Assembly: GCA_963565915.1 (NCBI GenBank)
Contig: OY751496.1
Span: 3,410,001-3,474,000, forward strand
Direction of reading: 5' to 3'
DNA: 64,000 bases
From: Entoloma clypeatum
Lineage: Eukaryota > Basidiomycota > Agaricomycetes > Agaricales > Entolomataceae
Part shown: one piece after another, positions 9,181 to 21,022 of the stretch
Layout: every line of letters begins with the position of its first letter
How positions within the stretch are numbered: the first letter of the stretch is position 1
Notes under the pieces: generated by a model
What the model was told of the DNA's origin: nothing
What the model saw: the letters and a program-made list of their open reading frames with translations, nothing else
Database searches by the model: none
Program-made: the position numbers and the translations under genes

Positions 9181-12100
9181 TCATGAATCGTACTAGTTAG
9201 TCACGATCATCAGTATACAAATGAGCAGTCAGGTTCAACAGACGACCTACCACAATGTGCAACGAGCCAGGCCACCGATCGACTTTTCCATTCCTCTGAA
9301 CAAAATAATCCGTGTCCGTCTCCCGAATGATCTCATTGAACCCAGTCAACCTCCCCGCATCTCCCGGTGCACGTCGGAGATTCTTCAGGGAGAAGACAAC
9401 TTTGACGACTTCGATGGTGGTGATGATGGCGTAATCTGTCCCTGGGCAGTTGTGGAAGCCGGCACCGCAGACGTTGTATGCGCCGGGATACGGGCGGCGG
9501 GGGTTGACTGTTGTAGGGTCCGGGAAATCAAGAGGCTTTTAAGACGAGTGTGAGCTGATAATTCGAGGGAATGGAGGTGAGGAAATAAAACGGACGTTCA
9601 AATGGGCATTTCGGAAGCTTGCCCATATCCGGTCACCAGCTTTCACATCCAGTGGCGGCAGACCTGGGCCTTGGTGAATCGTCGCGTCGTCGACTGCCCG
9701 ACGCCAGAGTCCAGTGAACTGAGGCTTGAGGCCTACAGACATATTTTTCATGATCCTTTGGCATCTGCTTCAAAGTTGGATTGGGAGAAGCAGACGTACG
9801 CATGGCTTCACAGACATATCCACGCAATAATAGTTGACTGTCAGCGTCTTTCCTCTTCACAAGTTGGGTTATGTGCGCCTTTTCTTCTGCTCGTTCATCA
9901 TCAAGATAGAAGTCGATTACGTTCACCGTGTTCTGCGCGTAATTGACCGAGGCGCCGACGGACAGACCGACGATGTTGCCGATAACCTCTTCCAACGGGC
10001 GACCTAGTTTGGCGATGTCGCTGAGGAATGGATACCATGGTTTACCGTTGGGCGGCCAAAGGTAGGAAGAGGCTTGGGCGGCAAGACGTCCAACAAGGCT
10101 CTGGGAGGGGTTGGACATGAAAAGAACCCGATGCAGATAGATACGATGAAGCGTACAGGGGATGCGGAGGGTGTAATCTCCGAGATGGCTTTTGCGGTCA
10201 GAGTTCCGATAATATTGCTCGCTGCGGTTGCACTTTCGTTGAGGGTCCAGGCATTTTCGGGATCGTCAAACGTCAGGAAAGTGACTCTGTTGAAGAAACC
10301 GGATCATGATCTTTTGGAATAGAGAATATGGACGAAAAACTAACGTGAACTGTCAAAAGGGTTATCAGTGGATCGAAGCGGGACAACGGAAGTGAACGCA
10401 CGAGTGTGGTTAGCATATCGAATAACTCATTTTCCGTGTATAATCCTCTAGGATTCTCCTTCGTCTTCAATGGAAAACCGGTCTGATTATATGCTGAGCG
10501 ACGGGGAAACTTGTCAGACGTCCGGAGCACATACAAGTTTGTCTGCAGCGACATGACATGAAACCACGTTGATGACATCTTTTACAATGTCGACGTAGTT
10601 GCCCTTCACATTCTTGTAGCTGTGATTGCGAGCAAATAAACATCGAGGGGAACTCGGGGAAACGATCTTGACTTACGTCCACGTCTTCTCTTGAATCTTC
10701 CTTCTGAAGGAAGCCGCTATCCATGCCGCATGCTGGGCTAATGCTTCTTTAGTGGGGAACACGGCATGGACCAGCATTCCCCTATCTCTCCCATGCCTAA
10801 GTAAGCAATGTCATGGACGGCGAACAGAGAGGGACATGGAGGGACGAACGCCGGGTCTTCATCAAAGACCATGACTGAACCATATCCTTGCTTTTGATAA
10901 ACAACCTTGAAACGGGCGGGGTCGCTGAAGACTGCCTTGATGCCAGTGAAGGTATTGAGGATCTTGGGAATTGGAAGCGTCGTTGGGTGCTCGAAGGCGT
11001 ACTTGGCTGCTATCCCTTGGCGGGTTAAGCTGTCCTTCATGTGCCAAGGCGTGAAGAGCGGGTATAAAGAATAGACAGAATTCTGATGTATCAAAGAGGC
11101 TTCGTAAGACGCCACTCAGGAGGTCTGCGAAGAAACCTTACCCAAGGGAAGTGGCGAGGAAGATGGCGAAGCAAGAGTTTTGGGACTAAGAGAGACGGTT
11201 AATTCCGTGGGGGGTGACATAACAGAGAAGCTATGTGGACGTACTTTCTGCTCCTCCTGCACCGTTGTTCATGTTACGCTGGCAGTCGTAGAATCCCCAT
11301 GTGGTCAGATTCCCAGCTGCGAAGTGAAGATGAGATCAGCCGCCGCCCTGTATAGCTTGGTAAAACGGCGTACGAGTGAAGTCGCTGGTGTAAAATCTGT
11401 CTCCACGTATCAAGGCGATAGCATCCCCGAGAACACCACGGGTGGTCTACGACAGAGAGGTGTTGACATCAATGATAGTTTGCTTGCCCGTAAAAGCGTC
11501 GCGACGTACAGTATACCCGCAAGCAAATCGAGATCCGACCGTCAGAGGCATAGTTGACTCTGCTTGGAGACCGGTCTGTTCAATTAATTGAGCATCGCCC
11601 TCGCATTCTTCGTAACTCGTCTTCTTACATAGAGCTCCAAGTTATCAACGTGGCCATACAGACGCCGCGCCGCTCCCTGAATCCTCATGAGATCGGCAAA
11701 ATGTAATCACCCCATACCAAAACAGACGTACCGCGATCTCGGGATCAGGGTTCCAGTCCTCAAAAGTCTTGAACTCTGCAATCCACACCTCGGTGGACCA
11801 TTAAGGGGATTGGGCGATAAGGAACTCACGTTTGAGCCCCAGGAACTTCCTAAACTCGTTCATCGTACACACGCCCCACGCCCGCGATTGCTCAATGCCC
11901 ATGATCTCGACAAGTCTCATTACAGCTGGTGTGCCTCGCCCGCGGAAGGCGCCGGCCGGGTTTTCAGTTGCGGTGTGCAGAATGTCGGCGAGGTCGTCGT
12001 CGGAGAATTTGCCGTCTGAACCACGATTGAGCCTGGAGAATGTTGGAAACAGTGAATGAAAAGCCCGCTTGAAAAGAGAGCGTAACCCACCCCGCAAAAG

Positions 12101-13921
12101 TTCGGTCGGAGGGTTTGGAAGGCACGGCATCGAATACTTTGACAATGGTAGGCAGATCTTGCAACGTGAGCTGTTGATGTAGTAGTAGAGAAACTGTAGT
12201 GGGGCGAGATTGGGTGTAGTTTACCTGGTCAAAAGGCTTATCCCCAAAGGCACTTCTAAACACGTTCTCCGTCCATTTTTCATCACGTTCGGAAATAGTC
12301 GCGTGCCACTACAGTTTCCGATTCAGAAACGAATTTACTACGAAGAACAGGGGAAATAGACGTACGCGGTAAAGTATATTGAATTCGACGCTGACGTGAT
12401 TGCCTTGTCCGCGGTTCACTTTGAGGTCTTTCGTATCGATTATCTGTGGGCGAAGGTGTGTCAGTTTCGTTTGTTGAATTACTACCATTTATGTAACTCA
12501 CATCGAAGGCGTTCATGTTCCAGTTGCATCCCTCGGAGACGCCAAGGAACCCAGCGACATAGTCTCCCAGGATGGCACTAATAAAGTGCCCACAGCTAAA
12601 TGAATAACCAACATGTCAATTCAAGATCTTGATACATAGGAAGGGAAAACCAACTTGATGAGTTTCGCTGTCTGGAAGATCTCCTCATCCTGGTACGCGC
12701 GTAGAGTTTCATCAGTCGGAGGGGGATCAGTCCACTTTTTGCGTTCATTGATCTTTAAAATCTTGTCTGCGATGAACTAGTGATGTAAACTGATGAGTCG
12801 ACTTCCCGAAGTGAATTGAGGAGAAGGTGAATTACATTGTGATTACGGCTGAACAGGACGAGAAGGACACTTGTAGCAGCGGGCAAAAAGAGCAAGCGTT
12901 CCTCTGAAAATGTGTCGGGATATAACAGTCCTCGCCCTGATGCTTTGTCACGGACTTTATCCTGCGCTGCTTGATCTAAATATAAAAGGCAAAAAGTAAG
13001 CCTGAAACTGCTGTATATGCATAAATTATGAACGCACTGTCGCCATAAAGAGGACTCAAGTCAAGGTATGAGCTCGCATTATTGATGTGGATGTTCTTCG
13101 TATCGGTCCGGAACAGTGAATGTGTGACAATCGAGGCAAACGCGAAGATGAGACTTGACATTCCTCCGGAATGGTTCTGAATCTACAAATCATCAACTTA
13201 GTAAAAGGAGACGACGGCGCCAAAGTTTTAGATCCTCACTCCTTTTCTCTTTAGGATCGTGTCGAAAACGAGCCCGGAATCAGGAAGGGACGATTTGGGG
13301 AGCCCAGCCTTGCCTTGAACACTGCGAGCGTATGGCGTACCAGAGCGCCCCAGTTCGGGGCTCTCGAGGTTGTTTCCAGCACCATCCGCTTGGCGGAAGG
13401 AATGGGTGGACCCAAGATAGGACGCCGGAGGGTGTGGGATGGTGTTGTATAAGGTACCGATCACATCGTTGTTCATCGACTTTGCGAGGTCAGTGGTTGG
13501 ATCAAGCTGAGCGAGAATGCCGAGACCGGTGGCAAACTGTCAGAGTACACGGTCAGTCGTCCTCGTTAGAGATCCATTCAGATTAAGACGCACAGCACCC
13601 TTGCGGTCGTCGACGGCTTGCGGGTTTTTAACAGCATCAAGGAAAGCGGACTATATATGTTTCAGTGGACGATGATAGGCAAGGGATTGGGTCAGGGCTG
13701 ACAACATGCTCTGGTTCAGGTTTAAAACCGCCTTTGGCTTTGAGGGTTTGCAGTTGGTTGACCAAATTCGCGACAATGGAATGACCTTCACGGTCATCGG
13801 AGGGGTCAGTGGTGATCTGCCAGTCGTAATAGCCGGTGGGGGCATCGGGTAAAGGTCGATTAGCGAGGTATACGGCATCGGCGCCCATGGACAAAGCTTG
13901 CGCAGCAGTGATATCGGCCAT
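9181..13921 (-). CDS. ppo: Psi-producing oxygenase: fatty-acid dioxygenase fused to P450
   Basis: This is a large gene with many ~50-nt introns. The N-terminus starts at ATG 13921 (MADITAAQALSMG). The haem-peroxidase half contains HSFRQADGAGNN, the distal-His motif ASIVTHSLFRTD, NNASSYLDLSPLYG, GRGLLYPDTF and the EFNILYR/WH motif split by an intron near 12,300-12,380, which keeps both the radical-forming Tyr and the proximal His. The P450-like half covers 9.2-11.1 kb and ends with a Cys-containing haem loop, CGAGFHNCPG, near 9450. The last exon is only Tyr-Asp-Ser-stop after a short intron. The family (Aspergillus Ppo, linoleate diol synthases) oxygenates linoleic/oleic acid and isomerises the hydroperoxide; products act as sporulation and sexual-development signals. 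All key residues I can see are intact, so it is probably functional. Confidence 0.9.
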
Positions 13922-15562
13922 GATGGGTTGGATTGGAGGGAGGAGTATTGACTTATCGTGCCTTTATAGCTGCGAAAATACGGGAGGAGTTGTCTTCATT
14001 GGCAAAAGCTTGTCCGTCTGATGACAACTCAAAATCAGCGGGGTAAAAAAAGATTTGGACCGTCATTACATACATCTTGATAGATCGGCTTCCGCTATCG
14101 CGCAATAGCTGATCATGTGGTCCTTCAGGGTATTCCTCAAGTCTTGATTACTCCTCGAGGCAGTGTGTGGCATCTTCTGCGCTGGCCACAATCTTGGGGA
14201 TGTATTTCCTATTAAGGGACTTGCCAGATGATATGTTATGTTTTCAAACCGAAACCATGAAGAAAGAGAAGTGCCTACCCAGGAACATTCCGTCTGATTG
14301 CCATGCCTCTATTGCATGCAGAGGCCTGCGGTTGGCATGAAATCGGTAACGCCGCAGATTGGGGGCCAACGGTAGCGTCGCTAATTACTCTGGGCTGCCG
14401 GCCGAGATTCCAACTTCGTTACCCCGCACCACGGCCACCACGGCATTCGGGCAATCTTTTGCCTACTTTCTGATTAGCGAGATAAGTAGTATACGGCATC
14501 GGCGCCCATAGCAGACCTTGTGCAGCAGTGATCAGCCACGGCAGACGCACCGGTTATGGCTGAAGTCTACCAACATGGCCTCGTAAAGCGGATATAGAAC
14601 GCTATTGCTTAGCCTCAACTTCATTCCGAATTCCCAAGTGGAAGGAGCGCCTTGCGGGGTATTAGAGTCTCCTGAGTAAAAGACTTCATGTGAGAACAAT
14701 CAATGATCATTGCGGACTGCCTACCCTATGATGCATCCGTCAAGGCCCCAGGCTGGCAACAGGGCCCCGAGTCCGTGTTGTTCATATTCAGATCCTGTAA
14801 ACGTCAAGGGCCCGATATGCAACCTTCTGAGTTATGTACATCAGTCGGAATTCTTAGCAGAAGATTGTCACTGAAGACTGGCCACTAGAAATAATGAAAC
14901 TCCGCTGGTCCGTCCGGCTATCGGCGATCGCCAAATGCCGGACTGCATCTCTCTATCACCGTCAAGGTCACTGGTTTTCTTTGGTTCCTCAATCAACCCC
15001 TACCGTCCTGAGGCGAGGAAAAGGGGGAGTTTCCTGAATTTCGATTTTGTCAGTAACGGTCAGTCAAACGCTCAACAATGTCCCTGGACTGGACCAACCC
15101 TCGATGAAAGCATGCCACATAGCCAACGCCCTCTTGATAGTCCATACATATCCTACGTTCTACGTATTCGATTTTGGACATCGAGAATTTGGAGTTGGAA
15201 ACCGAACCTTGGGGGCCAAATTTGAAGACTCCATCGATCGAATTCGAAAGTATCCATGTTTTCGTGTGTTCTGGGGTCCGTTCCTTAATCACATTGCCTT
15301 GTGGAATCTCGGAAGCATTTCGTAGCAGGGGCTATCGGGCGTACTCGTGTGCCGTGGTGTCAAGAGATCTGAACGCCTTCTTATATCCAAGGGCATTGGA
15401 GATTTCCTTTTATTGAAGTACTTCTTACTAGTTACCAGCGAACTTGTCGGGTCATTCTGATAGCGGCGGACCCCAAATAAGGTCATGATTGGGCGGAGAC
15501 TCGAAGTTACATAGTAGCTATGTACAGTACAATAGAGGGCGAATAAGGAACGTCCATAATAT
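13922..15562. other. Gene-poor stretch between Ppo and the DUF2235 gene
   Basis: No supported gene. It contains a degenerate fragment of the Ppo 5' coding end (14,478-14,541), described separately. Other short frames carry no recognisable motif. The region should hold the Ppo promoter, since that gene reads leftward from 13921. Confidence 0.5.
14478..14541 (-). pseudogene. Relic copy of the Ppo first-exon start
   Basis: About 60 bp here match 13,859-13,920, the start of the Ppo gene, with small indels and substitutions. The shared words include TACGGCATCGGCGCCCAT and GCAGCAGTGAT. It corresponds to codons for roughly the first 20 residues, including MGADAVYLAN. No further Ppo exons follow, so this is a decayed duplication, not a second gene. 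Confidence 0.75.
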
Positions 15563-17740
15563 TCAATCAACCCACTGCAACCTCCCAAGCGACAACGCAG
15601 TGTCAAACGATGCCTTGGGCACATACTTTGTCCCATCCTCATACTGCGCCTCCATCCTCATCTTCACGCTCCTATGAACCTTGACCACCTTCTTCTTCTG
15701 ACCCGGAATGATTCTCCCCCTCCCCAAATTCATACCTGTACTCTTCACCCACCCCGTGCTGTCGCTCTTCTGATACCTCTGTTTGATCGGTAGCAGCTCC
15801 AGGATCCACCAGAACTTGGCCAGGCTGAGCTGGTCGTAGATGGGCGACATGGCGTCGAGCAGCTCGTGCTCCTCTTCGGATTTGTAGATTTTGACAAGGT
15901 CGTCGACATCGCCATAGTGCGTCTTGGGAAGGGTCTTGGGGATGGTCTGGAGGTGGGCGTTGTTGACGGGGAGATGTGGAGGACGAGCTTGGACGTAAGG
16001 GTAGAGTGCGGCGGGGTCGAGTCCGATGTTGCGGAGGTCGTCAGACATGAACATGATCCCGGTGTCGGCCTTGAAGCATTCCCGGATCATCCAGCGGAGG
16101 GCGATGCGCGCGAGGGAGTTGGGCGTGTCGTTCGTCACTGAGCCACCGCCGACATCTAACGCAGAGTAGCATGAGTCCCCTGAATTGCGCAACTTTGAAG
16201 AAATAAAGGACATACCGCAATGACATCCTGCGAACCAAACCTGCGTGCAATGTGTGATTAGACGCGACGACAGTCAAGAACGCATGAAAACTGCCCACCT
16301 CCTCGATATCGGTCGGCCTGTCACTCTTCCCTCCATACTTATTCTCCATCGCCCTGAGCGAAGCCTCCCTCTCCAGAGGTAACCCTTCCCCTCTCTTCTT
16401 TGCCTTGTGCACAGCGCTCGCATCTGTACCAGGAGGTGCCGGGGTCCCGGCATCAGCTGAGGAAGTCGCCTCTACACCAGCCACCTGCGGCTTCTGTCCC
16501 TGGATCCCCATTACTGCCTCCTTGGAAGTCGGGCGGTTCCAGAGGTTCGCCTTGAACTTGGCACGGCGCTCATCGAGCGAGACAGCGTGCCTGAAGGTGC
16601 GCACGATAGTGTTGGAGGTTGTGAATGGGAGCCGGCGGGGGATGAGACCTACTGAGTTGACGGTGTCCCTGATGTGTTCTGATCAATAACTGGTTGGATG
16701 AAGAGACGAGGGGAATATACCAAACGCCAATGAATTCGATGTCTACGTCGACTGAGAAAGCTTTCTTGAACGCGTTGGACTGGCTCCACCCGAGTTCGTC
16801 GACGCGCGTGTACATCTTGTAGGCAAAGGGGATTTGCTGGTGGTTGCATGCGGGAAGGAGGCCGATCTTGTGGGTGTCCGTTCAAAATCATATGGGTGAA
16901 GAGTCCCCGAGACGACGTACTTTATGGATCATCCCTGCAAGACCACGGGCTGTATAGGCTCCGCGAGAGAACCCGAAGATGCAGATGCGGTCGCCTGCTT
17001 TGTCTGTAGAAAATGAGATCGGGGTTTGTGGGAGAGATAATATGTATGACGCACAGTTCTGCATGAGAAACTCGTATCCATCTAGGTACATCATGGAACA
17101 TTGAGCCGACATAGGGTCATGAAAAGTAGAACTAACCCGTGACATGCGCGGAAAGGTTCCATGCAACAGCTTCATCCAAAACCTGCAATTTATTTCACTT
17201 GTCGTATCCTGTGTGATCGGGAAGGTGTATTACCTTGGAAAATTTGCTGGCCAAAGGGGTAACTGCCGTGGTCGAAGTGTAGGTGCCGATTCCTGCCTAT
17301 TTGATGCAGGTTGAGCCAAACGAATAGATGATTGAAGGTGTATGATACCTGATAGTAGACCATCTGCTCGTCGCGGTTGTCTTTCTTTAGCATTGTGAAG
17401 AATTCGACGATGTTGGAGTTCTTTGGGAAAAGATGAAGTCAGTGAATAAAACCAAATAAAACCTGGAATCCTTGCGGACACTCACATCATTGTCAAATCT
17501 AGATAGAGGGCACATCAGTCGAAAGTATGAGGTCCAACGTCATATAACCCACTGATCCCCAGTGCCATCGAAGCACAAAATGAGGGTTCGACTGCGATGA
17601 GTAGGAGGGATAACAGGAAAAACACCGGTCGGCTTCGCGGTACCGTTAATAAAGGAAGACGCTTGTGGACTGCCGACCACCGTCGCGGCTTCGCTGAGGA
17701 TAGAGGACGTAGAGGCGTCTTGGACATGAGTTTCTGCCAT
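15563..17740 (-). CDS. DUF2235 (Tle1-like) alpha/beta hydrolase
   Basis: A multi-exon gene. The first exon, from ATG 17740, holds the signature RTLILCFDGTGDQ. Later exons give the nucleophile elbow GDRICIFGFSRGAYTARGL near 17.0 kb, the strand DIEFIGVWDTVNSVGL near 16.7 kb, and WFAGCHCDVGGGS spliced across 16.15-16.24 kb, which contains the His-x-Asp seen in this family. Serine, Asp and His positions are all present. The domain is related to the phospholipase effector Tle1 and is greatly expanded in mushrooms, where its substrates are mostly unknown. The C-terminus ends GRLQWVD at 15563. An upstream in-frame ATG at 17872 is possible; I prefer 17740 because it begins a standard-looking N-terminus. 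Confidence 0.85.
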
Positions 17741-18248
17741 GACGGTGAGGTGAGGAAGGATCCGCTGAGGTTGAAAAAGAGCCTCTTGCCTCGGCGCTGA
17801 TATATCGATATTCGTGAACCCATTCAGAGCCCTACTCGGCTCGAAGACGGACCCAGATTGGCCATCATTCAATCTGTCTATCCAAGATTTAATGTCAACT
17901 TACGGAATTCGGGTATGTAGACGGGTCATAGGATCGCAGACAAGATTACATGTTCAGGGTATGTTGGTCACCCACCAGTCACGCGTCCGCGTACAATTCA
18001 GAACGAGATTGCAAGGCACCACTACAACATGGGCGATGGAATTCGAAAAGGTTGTGTTGTGATCCAAACTTGGAGTTCTGAGATCGTGATTTCGGTACCA
18101 CAAAGGAGAAAGGTCGGAACTATAGTGGAAGCTTGAAGCATGTTAGGCTAACTTTGCACGACGGCCGTTGATGGCTTACATAACTTACAGAAGCCGATGC
18201 CGTTTTGTTTTCTGCGTGTCCATTGCGGACGTCTGCGGTTGGCATTCT

Positions 18249-18659
18249 CTATTGCTGTGCAATCGGACGTGTTCCTGGGTAGCCAGTAGTTCCTGGTTTG
18301 AAAACATACACACCATCCGCCAAGTCCCCTGACAGGGTGCTCAGCACATCATCAAGATGGCCCGAGGGCTGCCACATCGCGGCGTCTTCGACCACCGGGG
18401 ATGATACCTCAAGGACACATAGTCCGCTTTCCTTGATGAGGTTCAAAATCCGCAAGCCCGTCGATGACCGCAGTGTCATGAGTCCTATTCTTGATGAATA
18501 TGTCCCCGTGAGGATGACTGACAGTTCCAAGACAGTTCCCCCGCCATTCTCGCTCGTGTATTGGGTCACGTGGAACTTAATTATAGTGTCACGCGAGGAT
18601 GTCGGAACATGAGTGGATGGAGAAGACCTCGAATCTTGCTCCCTCACCTGCCCCATCAT
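18249..18659 (-). CDS. Hypothetical protein, 136 residues
   Basis: A single open frame, MMGQVREQD... to a TAG-type stop at 18249. It is hydrophilic at the N-terminus, with a moderately hydrophobic middle (TVLELSVILTGTYSSRIGLM). There is no signal peptide, transmembrane span or recognised motif. It lies just upstream of the DUF2235 gene in the same orientation and could be a solitary exon of a longer gene. I do not recognise it. Confidence 0.3.
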   Translation of the reverse strand: MMGQVREQDSRSSPSTHVPTSSRDTIIKFHVTQYTSENGGGTVLELSVILTGTYSSRIGLMTLRSSTGLRILNLIKESGLCVLEVSSPVVEDAAMWQPSGHLDDVLSTLSGDLADGVYVFKPGTTGYPGTRPIAQQ

Positions 18660-19335
18660 TCCCCTTGCATATAGCCTAATCCCTAGAGAGTATTAACCAC
18701 CGGGGAAAATGGCTCTCTAATGGCGAGCGACAAAAAGATGACATTCAAAAAAAACGAAAAGAGATTCGTCGCTTCATTTGGATCAAGCGTCACGTGTTCA
18801 AGTTGGTTCTCACCCCCTGCCACTACACCGTAAATTGAAGCTACTACAAGCATTCAGCCCCTAGGGATGGCAACGAGGCAAACGTTTCCTAATCGCACGT
18901 ATCACTTGCCTCCATGAAAATAGTGGATCTCACTGTCCACTAGGAGTGCTCGAAGCATTCACCCAACTTCAGCAGGAGCGCCAAAAACATGCAGTTCATC
19001 TTATATCATTGCGAGCGCGGGGTGGGTCGCAAATTGCGCAGTTCATCATAACACCGTCACCCTTCGCAAGGGCTTACATGCTGCATGGGCTTCAGTAAGG
19101 AAAACGCGTTGGAGAAGCACGATGTTGTGATTTCCGGGTGGTCAACATACGTGACAAGGGCCATCGCAAAGTTGGTGAGTTGAATTCGTATCGTGACGTG
19201 ATCTTCGGCATCTGACGCTTGGCTATCGCGACCCAGGAAGGCCAGGGAATCCTTACCCCGTCTCTACACAAAAAGGGTAGCTTGGTTCTCACTGAGCACG
19301 GGCAAAGAGCGTTCGTCTCGTGTTCCATCAGCTAC
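18660..19335. other. Intergenic stretch
   Basis: No gene-like structure is visible. The frame of the following hypothetical ORF is open from 19,219 but starts with a non-ATG codon. Confidence 0.4.
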
Positions 19336-19845
19336 ATGGAGCGTAAATCTGGAATTTATAGGATCAAATCTGCGCAAGAATCGATCAGAGGGCCCTACAA
19401 CAGTGCACTTCTGCAGGAAGAACTGGTACTGCAACATATGCAACCGACCGAATGCCCCCGAGGGACTAAACGCCCTCGTCAGTCTTTCGTCCGGACGCCA
19501 CAAGAAGACGCTGCAGACGCCAATGACTCAGGCAACGATCAACCACCACCCAAGCGCACCCGCGGCCCAGCGCGAACGGTCAGTCCTGTGGTTCCTTTCC
19601 AGCGGTATAGTCTTCTGAACTTGATCGCATACCGACAGACACGTCAAAGTGGCAGATTTTGTAGGGCGGAAAATCCGCTCGACAAGCCTTCCAATGACAA
19701 GGATTCTGAGGAAGAAGTAAGCCGACTGCGAGCAGAACTCGAGGCTCGCGACCGTGCCGTTGAGCAGCTCAGATGCGACCTTCTCGAGGCTCGCGATCGA
19801 GAGATTGAACTCCTTAGACGCGAGCTTGCCAAAACGCGAGGCTGA
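19336..19845 (+). CDS. Hypothetical protein with C-terminal coiled coil
   Basis: The frame is open from 19,219; the first ATG is 19,336. The middle is proline- and arginine-rich (QPPPKRTRGPARTV, a possible nuclear localisation sequence). The last ~50 residues are a charged heptad-rich helix (EEEVSRLRAELEARDRAVEQ and a second similar turn ending LLRRELAKTRG), with an internal near-repeat EARDR. This looks like a parallel coiled coil, possibly a small nuclear dimer. No domain is recognised, and an upstream exon may be missing. Confidence 0.4.
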   Translation: MERKSGIYRIKSAQESIRGPYNSALLQEELVLQHMQPTECPRGTKRPRQSFVRTPQEDAADANDSGNDQPPPKRTRGPARTVSPVVPFQRYSLLNLIAYRQTRQSGRFCRAENPLDKPSNDKDSEEEVSRLRAELEARDRAVEQLRCDLLEARDREIELLRRELAKTRG

Positions 19846-20001
19846 TCTCCTACACACCTCTGCAACCTGGGGCGACGTAGATCTGTTCGCCCCACCCCGG
19901 CCTACGCCGTGTATTCTCAAGCCACGTCTTCACTTCATTTACTTCTTTCACTACGCATCCCCTTCATGCTGCCCGTCCTCATAAACTTGTATTTACCTTC
20001 G

Positions 20002-20771
20002 TAAGGTAGGGGACATCCATACCCAACTAACGTCTGACAGTGTGACACATTTGTGACACCCTCCGCCAAATTGGGAAAATAACAAAAGATTAGACGTTAG
20101 AACAATACATAGGTAGATTAAGGCCAATCGCACCCATCAAACTATAGGTGTATGTATGAGAATATAAGATCTCAAACAGATTAGAACAATAATAAAAACT
20201 GTGTGAGGAGATATCAAGATAAACTAAACATCAAGTTATGTATCAGGAATGGCTCCCTCGGCCTCCTCTACAATATTTTCGGGAAACATTCGGTGGCCCT
20301 TGTACACCCGCAGTACTTGGCCGGCTTGAAACCTAGTTCGGTAACTTGTGTATTCAGTTCCAGAAATAGATAATGTATTCCTACCTCGTGATTCTCCTTT
20401 TCCTCATCATCCAATGCTGTATCTTCGCTTACGCGGAGAGAAACGTTCAATAAGCTTCTTGGCACCAATGAGAAGACTTTGAGTACGCTTCAGGACATGT
20501 TTTGCGCGTTGAGGCATCTATACGGCACGACGCGACGCATTTTGACGCGTAGCAGGGCTGAAAAAGCTATAAACTTTTTGCTCTCACGCTTCTATCCTAA
20601 TCAGACCGTCACCATATCCCCCATTGACCTCTATCTATGATTTGATCGCTGCGATAAGAACCAAACTAGCTAGATCTTGCACGATTATAGGTTTTGGACA
20701 AAACGACTCAATTTGGCGAGTTGTCACGCTAGGCACGTGACGTTAGTTGGGTATGGATGTCCCCTACCTTA
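20002..20771. mobile_element. Non-autonomous DNA transposon (MITE) with TA target sites
   Basis: A 33-bp perfect inverted repeat joins 20,002-20,034 (TAAGGTAGGGGACATCCATA...) to 20,739-20,771. The outermost bases are TA on both sides, consistent with a Tc1/mariner-type TA duplication. Weaker inverted similarity continues inward for about 50 bp (GTGACA and CGCCAAATTG on both arms). The ~770-bp body has no transposase; the only frame is a 66-codon ORF at 20,268-20,468. It lies between two host genes. Confidence 0.85.
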
Positions 20772-21022
20772 ACTTGTTATGTACCTACTTCGGTTGAAGA
20801 TTGTAAAATTGATTGTTGAAGATTGTTACCACGACCAAATCACGACTATGATATGCATCGTTGCCCACCCAAAGAGGAGCAGGCATGATTCTATACTATA
20901 AGGTATTTCCATTTCGTACAGCAAGGACATGAAAAGAAAAAAAGAATTCAAGACAAATTACAGTAAATCGAGTTCATATTCCTCCTACCCATCCATGTAT
21001 CCGTCGCTCAACAGTTCGACAA

